Below, piece after piece: positions 58,801 through 64,000 of a DNA stretch of 64,000 nt (position 1 is the stretch's first letter; each line of letters starts with the position of its first letter). The stretch is from Aphelocoma coerulescens (Eukaryota > Chordata > Aves > Passeriformes > Corvidae), in the NCBI RefSeq assembly GCF_041296385.1, contig NC_091016.1:18885497-18949496 (forward strand), written 5' to 3'. The notes beneath the pieces are model-generated. The model was not told the DNA's origin. It saw only the letters and a list, made by a program, of their open reading frames with translations, and did not search any database. Both the position numbers and the translations under genes were made by a program.

Positions 58801-59036
58801 GGAGCTCTGGGGTCAGTCGTCCTCCGGTCTCTCCTGTCTCTAACGGGGCTGACTTTGTGCGCGCAGGAATCGGACGTGGACTGGGACGACCTTTGGGATC
58901 AGTTTGAAGAGCGGAGGTACCTGAGTGCCCGGAGGTGGAAGGGCGGCGAGGACCCGTACCGGCTCCATGCCTTTAACCAGCGGGAGAGCGAGAGGATCCC
59001 CAGTGACCGCGCTGTCCGCGACACCCGCCATCACAG
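25686..59036 (+). CDS. GALNT14: Polypeptide N-acetylgalactosaminyltransferase 14, N-terminal part (exons 1 and 2)
   Basis: GALNT14 transfers GalNAc from UDP-GalNAc to Ser/Thr of proteins in the Golgi, the first step of mucin-type O-glycosylation. The visible exons, 25686-25814 and 58867-59036, encode about 99 residues of a protein of roughly 550. They cover a short basic cytosolic tail (MRRPTRR), one hydrophobic signal-anchor segment (about residues 8-27) giving type II topology, and the stem. Exon 2 carries [15 protein letters not shown], then [16 protein letters not shown], close to human GALNT14 as I know it. The first exon is 43 codons, as in human. The glycosyltransferase domain with its DxH motif and the ricin-type lectin domain lie beyond the window. 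The closest relatives are GALNT16 and GALNT2; the N-terminus fits GALNT14 best. Confidence 0.93.
26161..26187 (+). other. G-quadruplex-capable tract in early intron 1
   Basis: Four or more G runs of three to six bases separated by short loops, in a 27-nt stretch on the coding strand about 350 nt after the exon 1 donor. Such tracts can fold into G-quadruplexes in DNA or nascent RNA. Confidence 0.55.
27164..27188 (+). repeat. (TTTA)6 microsatellite
   Basis: About six copies of the tetramer TTTA in intron 1. Confidence 0.85.
28821..28843 (+). repeat. (CCT)n trinucleotide run
   Basis: Between seven and eight uninterrupted CCT units in intron 1. They account for the Ser-, Leu- or Glu-rich open frames around it. 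Confidence 0.9.
36110..36245 (+). promoter_or_regulatory. Candidate conserved noncoding element
   Basis: AT-rich block in a GC-richer intron, with several overlapping homeodomain cores (TAATTT, AATTAATT, TAATTA) and a CACCTG E-box (about 36169-36174). It is proposed on composition and motif density only. Confidence 0.25.
39795..39856 (+). repeat. Possible MIR-like relic
   Basis: TTTATAGAGAGGGACTTTGA, GGCACGGGAAGATTTAA is reminiscent of the segment TTTACAGATGGGAAACTGAG-GCAC-GGTTAAG found in MIR and related amniote repeats. Short and diverged. Confidence 0.3.
39867..39936 (+). repeat. TTAGC-rich cluster
   Basis: Six TTAGC or close variants (TTAGCT, TTAGCT, TTTAGC, TTAGCC, TTAGCT, TCAGCT) occur within 70 bp, spaced about 8-20 bp. 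The origin is unclear: it may be a decayed short tandem repeat or clustered binding sites. Confidence 0.5.
42000..42330 (+). promoter_or_regulatory. Candidate conserved noncoding element
   Basis: A 330-bp AT-rich block with retained CpGs (TTAGCGTC, AAGTCGATC, CCACGATAACG) and homeodomain-type cores (GATTGATTT, ATTAAATA, CATTAGG). It has no repeat or coding character and is clearly different from its TG/CA-rich flanks. Confidence 0.3.
43940..44080 (+). repeat. Compound pentanucleotide microsatellite (TTTTA)n-(TTTAC)n
   Basis: About 68 bp of perfect TTTTA copies (to 44008), then about 20 bp in which TTTTA and CTTTA alternate, then about ten copies of CTTTA to 44080. The ordered transition suggests that one A-T-to-C change spread along the array by unequal exchange or conversion. 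Confidence 0.95.
45761..45865 (+). repeat. Possible MIR/L3-type relic
   Basis: AGAGCACTTTGCAATGATTA and then GAGCATTATTGCCCCGTGTT, CAGATGAGGAGCAGAAAC follow the order AGCGCTTTAC...TTAATT..., ATTATCCCCATTTTACAGAT-GAGGAAAC of old amniote repeats. Diverged; based on recalled consensus. Confidence 0.4.
53442..53550 (+). repeat. TTAAGTGCTT-rich block, likely ancient amniote repeat
   Basis: AAGCACTTAA at 53443-53452 is a perfect inverted repeat of TTAAGTGCTT at 53531-53540. Further CTTAA cores lie in between (AAGTACTTAACG, GTGCTTAAAC, TTGCTTAAG). The pattern resembles an old interspersed repeat known from reptiles with CACTTAAGC-TGCTTAA cores. The same motifs also match NKX2-type binding sites. 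Confidence 0.4.
55080..55200 (+). promoter_or_regulatory. Candidate conserved noncoding element
   Basis: A 120-bp AT-rich block with TAATCACACAATTATTATG, CATAAACAAG (forkhead-like) and CGCTAATGACCC (homeodomain-like). It is flanked by a GC-rich stretch upstream and T-rich simple sequence downstream. Confidence 0.3.
57431..57493 (+). repeat. 21-bp tandem repeat, three copies
   Basis: Three units starting ATAACTTT at 57431, 57452 and 57473, each followed by a CCAG/TCAG-type core. Copies differ by several bases. The in-frame period of seven codons gives an artefactual repeat peptide on the minus strand. Confidence 0.8.
57770..57930 (+). promoter_or_regulatory. Candidate conserved noncoding element
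   Basis: AT-rich with several retained CpGs (ATGCGAG, ATTACGGG, AATCGCCC, TTTGCGC, AATCGGC) and a TCAATTA homeodomain core, about 1 kb upstream of exon 2. Confidence 0.3.
58472..58597 (+). repeat. 61-bp tandem duplication, nearly identical copies
   Basis: Unit 1 at 58472-58532 and unit 2 at 58533-58593 differ at one base (C to T in the TTTTTTAC/TTTC segment), followed by four bases of a third copy. The near identity points to a recent duplication. It lies 270 bp upstream of GALNT14 exon 2. Confidence 0.95.
58867..59036 (+). CDS. GALNT14: GALNT14 coding exon 2
   Basis: 170 nt with acceptor TTTGTGCGCGCAG and donor GTTCTG; it ends after two bases of an Arg codon. It encodes [19 protein letters not shown], then [25 protein letters not shown] and DTRHHR. 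The FNQR-SERI and DTRH segments are hallmarks of the stem and start of the catalytic region in this GALNT subgroup. The GTTCTG donor is weaker than usual. Confidence 0.95.
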
Positions 59037-62000
59037 GTTCTGCCTCCCCCTGGCTCCTCCTGATCTTCCTCACCAGACTTCATGGCATGGGGGCATAGTC
59101 CCGTTCCCCTTCAGGGCCGTGGTTTTGGGATGCCAGTGGGTGCTCTTGGGATTGGGTCTGCCTGGGTTGTGTTTCTGGGATCGAGTCATTGCTTGATTTC
59201 TTGGCATGTCTGGAAGCCTTAAACCTATTAATTGAAATGGTATAAATTATTCCAGGATGGAAGAAAGGAAAAGTCTTCATTTTACCTTCAGAAAAGTAAT
59301 GCTTGCAAGAGCAAGTCTCAGTATTGGGCTAAGTCTTCACTGTTTGTGGGAGCTCTTGCTCTGCAGACGATGCAATGAGGTGGTGCAAGGGGGATAAAAT
59401 AACTGGTGGGCATTGATTTTGCTCTGCAGAGAGAGAGGAGTGAGGAATAAGGGATAATTGCTGAGTGATGAGGGAAAAAGAGTAAGAACTTGATGGATTA
59501 CTAGCTGCTCCAGCACCACTGAGGTCAAAAATACCCTTTGGTGCCCAAAGGAGCTCTTGGGAGAGGCAGGGAGGATTGCAGCAACAGTTTCCTCGTAGAT
59601 GGAGCTGCATTCCCTTGTGAGTGTGAGAAGGGTGTGGTGGGAGTTTTGGGGCACCCTTACTTGCTGAGGTCTCAGCTGTAGTCTCCCTCTGGTTGTCTTT
59701 CCAAACTCGCCAGGGAAGAGCTGCCCTTCATGCTGAATGTCAGTGGGGTTAATTGTTAGTTTGCTGGATGGGGTGATGCAAGGATATCCCGATGGTGAAG
59801 GAAAAGCTCCCAAGGTCCCCTCAGTGCAGTTTTCCTCCTTGTTCTCTGAGGGCACAGTGTATGCCTGGTCCCTGCAGTCAGTCACCAGTCTACAGCTGGT
59901 GCAAGCTCTTTCCATGGAGCTGTGCCTGGCATTATGTCCCAGCTTTCTGGCAGCAGCTGTCTCTACTGCCTTGTCCTGGGAGCCCTTTGGGGGAAGTCCT
60001 GCTCTGGTGGGAGCTCTGTGCTGGACCCAGCCATGGCATGTGCTGCCCCTGCTGCACCTTGCTCCCAGATCTGAGTGACTCCACTCCTGGCATCTGACCC
60101 AACTCTGAATTTCTCCTGTTCCAGTTCAAATGCAGCACTTAAGCTGAAATGCTGAAACAGCACCAGTTCCCCAGCCCTGTAGCAAGCAATGTGCTTATTT
60201 ATTTATTTAGCTTCTTTTTGTTGTAAGGACCAGATGCTCCTTTCTCCAGAGAGGAGCTGTCAGCCCTGACGGACGCCTGTTATAGCTGAGCAGAGAGCGA
60301 ATGTGCTATTCCTGGAGAGAATGAATGCCAGGGATATTAACCATCTGCCCTATTAAAAGGGAAGATCGACTCGGCTGCCCCTTGCCGTACCCCCGCTGTG
60401 CAGTGGCAGCCACCTTGTTCCTGGGCGGGCAGATGTGGCACTGAGAGCTCCTGTGGAAGGAAAGTTCTCATTAAGGAGGAAGTGAGGGCACAGCACATGG
60501 GAGGGGCTGGGGCTAATTTAATTTGTTTCCAATTTCCTTAACCCGGTAATTGGATTCTGATTTATTGAATATGCCTGAAGAGCGCTGTGGATGATGAGCC
60601 ATTAGCCAAGCATTAGAGTGGCCACTGAGGAAATGGGGCTGCCGGGAGATCTGGGGGAGGCAGGCGCTGATGGGGAGGATGGAGGAGGGAGGAGGATCTG
60701 GGATTGGTGGCTGAGGGAGAGAAGAAGGTGCAGATCTGAGGCCTCTCTGGAAAGATAATCCTTACTTACGGCACAGGTGTCCCGAGAGCTGCTGCAGGTG
60801 ATGCTCAGGCCTTGCTATGCAACCTGGAAGCTGATCTTGAATTGTGCACCAGAACTGTGTGGGAAAGCACGGATAAACAGGGCCTGCTCTTGGAGCAGGG
60901 AGAAATTGCTCATGGCTGTGCAAGAGCATGTAAGGGGAGTCCAGCATGGGGTTGACTAGATGTCCCTCCTGCAAAGGGGAGAGCAAGGTTCTGTGGACCA
61001 GGCTGCTGTGGGAGGACACCCCTAGTGCTCATGCTGCTTGTCCTACTGGAGGCTGTGTTCAGAGGCTTGGTTTCAATGGAAAACCTGGATTAAGCTGCTT
61101 TGTGTGAGACAGACTAGAAGTTCTCAGGCTTCGTTTTTGAGAGTGAACTCAAAGTGTCGGACCTTGATTCTACTCCAGCTGAATTGGAGCAAGGTACATC
61201 CTGTCATGGACCCCACACCATGCCAAGAGGCTCCTGCCCAGCTTGCACGAGGGTTTAGGAGGCTTTGGAGAGAGTCTTACCCATCACTTCAGCTTGTTCC
61301 CGTACACAGGCAGGTTCTCCTCCAGCCTCTCAGGTGTTGTACTCTGCTCTGTGACCAGGTTCCCAGTGTGTTGGCTCTCCATCCTTCATTGCCTCTGTCC
61401 GGTGTGTGGTAGCGCTGAGATGCAGGGACCTACACAGCGTGGTAATGCCCAGAGATCCATGCATTGTATCCTAGTCCTAGGGACTGGAATGTGGGGAAGC
61501 TGCTCCTTGCAGCATCTCTGTGAGGTGTTTTTCATTAGGGTGGTTGCAGAAGGGTTCCTGGTGTTTTCTCTGCTAATCCAGCCAAGCATCTGGACTTGCC
61601 AGCAATAGCTGAGTATACAGAATCTGGCAAGGGCTGAGCAGCAAGCTCCTTGCCAGGAGGTCATGGAGAGGGCAAATACTTTCAATGGGATGGGATGTGG
61701 CACTGACAGCCAGTTGCTTAGCAATGTTTGCTGGATTGATTTTGTTTTTAAATGCAGCCAGTGGAATAGTTTCAGATGGAGAGGAATTGCAGTGTTCCAA
61801 GGAATCAGAGCAGGAGAAACTGTGGTGACTCTCTTTGTCTGCCTCTGGCTAGTGCAGGGCTATGAATTTCTGCTTGGTTTGTGAGTGATTTCAGCCAGGG
61901 AACTGTCATGCTTTCTGTGGATTACCTTGTGTTACTTGGCCTAGGAGATCTCACAGCTGGAGCATTGCTCCTGGTGACCCTCTTGTGTTTTGCTGCCATT

Positions 62001-64000
62001 AACTCCATTCCTGGGTGCCTGTTGACGAAGCCCTTGGACCACATGAAAGGCTGCCTTTTTCCAGGAGAGGACCTTGGATGGTCCTGTGGTGGTACCTCCT
62101 ATTCCCACCAAAAGTCAAGGTGTGACTGCATCAGCAGGCTGGACCTGGACCTTGGTGTCACATCCACACTGTGCACAGCCAGCTTGTGCTGCTGGAGTGG
62201 GTGGCTAGTCCCCCTCCACCACGGTAGCCACATGCAGTTGGGATTACCTCATCTCCACATCCCACCTCCTACAACTCCCACTGGCAAACTGTGGGACTGA
62301 AACGGCAGTGAATGAGTCAGCACCAGGCGTGAGCATGGTGAGAGAGGAGCTGAGGTTTCCAGTATTGCTCAGCGGCTTGGAAAGCCGACAGGGAGGATGC
62401 GTCGCCCCGAGCCAGAAGATTTTGTCCTGATGGCTCCTGGGCTTTTTCCATCTGCAGCAGACAGCTCCTGGGGAGGCTGGTATTCACCACGCCAGTGCTC
62501 CATATGCTGCTTGGGCTGACCTCCACCTCCCCATGCTCCGTTGGGTTTGATGGATGTGCAGATGCTGTTGTGGCTGCCAGGCTCAGTGGGACCGCGAGGC
62601 ACGGCCGGCACCCGCCTGAGCGGGGGATTTTGCTGGCTGAGGGCGGCAAAGCAGAGAGGGGAAATCAGGGACAAGGAGAGGAGATGAGAGGTTAGAGGAG
62701 AGGTGAGAGCCTCCAGCAGACTTCTCCAGCTATTGCAAATCACGCCAGCCAACTTCAGGCATCTCCCAGTGTCTGTTTTCCTCTGTCTTTTTACTTCAGC
62801 AGTGCTGATACATGTTTAGTAGTGCCGTCTCAAGAGCTGATAAAGCAGGACGGCCAAGGATGGAGCCCTCTCAAATTCTAGCATAAGACTCCACATTTTT
62901 GAAGTTCTCTCCTTCTTTGAGTCCCAAGTGCTTTACAAGAGGTCCTACCTTCCCAGCTAAAGTTTAATTTTACAGCTGCTTAGTGGTGTGTTTGTGTATG
63001 TGTGTGTTTGAGATAGAGAAAGCAGCTGCTAAGATCAAGTTGTGATTGAAACACGAGGCTGGCAGGGATGTTGCAGGCATGAAGATCAGGTGTTGCATTG
63101 TCAGCTGAAGGTGAGAGCATCCTGGCAGCCCGGAAGCCAAGTACTGCCAGCTTGTGCCCCCTAGAAAAGCTCTGCTGTTGTAGTCTGTCCTCTTCTCTGT
63201 GATGAGAACAACACATGCTCTAAGGTTTCCCCCAGGTTTCTCCTCTTAAATCCCTGTGCTATGCCAGCTGGAGAGCATCCCTTGGGTAGGAAGGCTGCTT
63301 AGGACTGGTTGCTCTGCTCAAATGGACTGTTCATGGAAGGATGGGAAGATGTAGTGGTGCCTGTGATGTTCCCCTGAAGCAGAGAGCTGCTGTCTTGTAT
63401 TCTCAAGGTCCAGAAATGTCAGGATTTCAGCCCTCGAGCAGGAGCATTACACACTGCAGTGCTGTTTTGACCCATTAATTTCAGTTTGCATCCCGAGGGT
63501 GCAGAGCTTGCACATTTCCACTTTGCGGTGGAGCAGCTGTGGTTGGGGTAGGCAGAAACACCTGGCTGTGCTGAGTGTGGGGATGACTGGGAAGAACAGG
63601 TAGTCCTGAGGGTCACCTCTGCTGGGTGTGCTACCTGTGTACACCTGGGGCTGAGTGCGGCTCTCTGCCCTTCCCTGTGTCCCTCTTGGATACGGCTGGC
63701 ACACGCCACATGGGAGCGCGTGTTGGCATCCCTGTGCAGATGAAATGAGGGCAGCTGTGTCACATGCAGGCTTTGGAGTGGCTCTGCTTTGAGGTGAGTT
63801 GGTGATTGCCACCCAAGAGTGGCAAACAGTTGAGTGGACTGAGAATATTGTGATACCTTCTTGGGAATGAGGAGTTGAAGAGGAAAAAAGTAGGTTTTGA
63901 CAGCATTGCCTTTGATTTAGCATGTTTATGATACCCTTGGACTTCTCACATTGCCTTGTCTTCTTCCAGCTTCCTTTTCCTCCAGACCAAAACCACTTTG
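59037..64000 (+). other. GALNT14 intron 2 (partial)
   Basis: No exon matching the next GALNT14 segment is seen before the window ends. Contents are an AT-rich candidate noncoding block at about 60505-60620 (with GGTAATTGG and ATTTAATTTG), a short TG run near 62990-63008 and possible short CR1-like scraps near 60940-60960. The rest is plain intron. Confidence 0.65.

Larger units (their letters stand above)
44081..58866 (+). other. GALNT14 intron 1, 3' part
   Basis: Intron with no supported exon. Contents are a MIR-like relic at about 45761-45865, a TTAAGTGCTT-rich relic at 53442-53550, candidate noncoding elements at 51470-51660, 55080-55200, 57150-57320 and 57770-57930, a 21-bp tandem repeat at 57431-57493 and a 61-bp tandem duplication at 58472-58597. 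Open frames of up to 177 codons on the minus strand have no recognisable domains. Confidence 0.55.

Noticed and set aside
60936..60985. CR1-like fragment (GGGTTGACTAGATG)
   Set aside because: Very short similarity without neighbouring consensus phrases.
1..64000. Endogenous retrovirus, DNA transposon, tRNA, rRNA or CRISPR features
   Set aside because: I saw no LTR pairs, gag/pol-like frames, transposase motifs, cloverleaf genes or regularly spaced repeats.

Overview
The window is vertebrate nuclear DNA, almost certainly from a bird. It is mostly intron and intergenic sequence with short exons bounded by AG/GT splice sites. It holds a truncated, reverse-oriented CR1 LINE with the typical avian CR1 3' end, and its CpG-rich DNA is largely confined to one promoter island. 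The species cannot be told from the sequence. There are no operons, CRISPR arrays, phage or bacterial features.

Two protein-coding genes lie on the + strand. Region 1 (1-8507) carries the last ten coding exons of a classical calpain large subunit: the end of the C2-like domain III plus the complete penta-EF-hand domain. The exons are 373-578, 1116-1152, 1998-2060, 3651-3708, 5461-5525, 5968-6036, 6153-6231, 7339-7455, 8143-8198 and 8481-8507. They join in frame to 258 codons plus a stop. Exon sizes of 58, 65, 69, 79, 117, 56 and 27 nt reproduce the calpain family's exon pattern apart from one lost codon. The neighbouring gene points to CAPN14 rather than CAPN13. Region 2 (8508-25100) is the 3' flank and intergenic DNA, with candidate poly(A) signals, a small GC-rich minisatellite, the CR1 copy, a (TTTTTA)10 microsatellite and a small isolated CpG-rich patch.

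Region 3 (about 25165-26700) is a CpG island containing coding exon 1 of GALNT14 (25686-25814), a Golgi polypeptide GalNAc-transferase. Region 4 (25815-58866) is its 33-kb first intron. This intron has no recognisable gene; it contains microsatellites, tandem duplications, relics of ancient amniote repeats and several AT-rich blocks that look like conserved noncoding elements. Region 5 is exon 2 (58867-59036) and the start of intron 2, running off the window. Exons for the catalytic and lectin domains lie beyond position 64000.

The two genes do not form a pathway. CAPN14 is a cytosolic Ca2+-regulated cysteine protease and GALNT14 initiates mucin-type O-glycosylation. They are linked by conserved gene order (in human, CAPN14-GALNT14 in the same direction on chromosome 2p23). 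I found no new biological system. The items most worth checking are the unusual splice-site contexts in the calpain gene, the overlapping upstream ORF of GALNT14, and a set of candidate intronic regulatory blocks.
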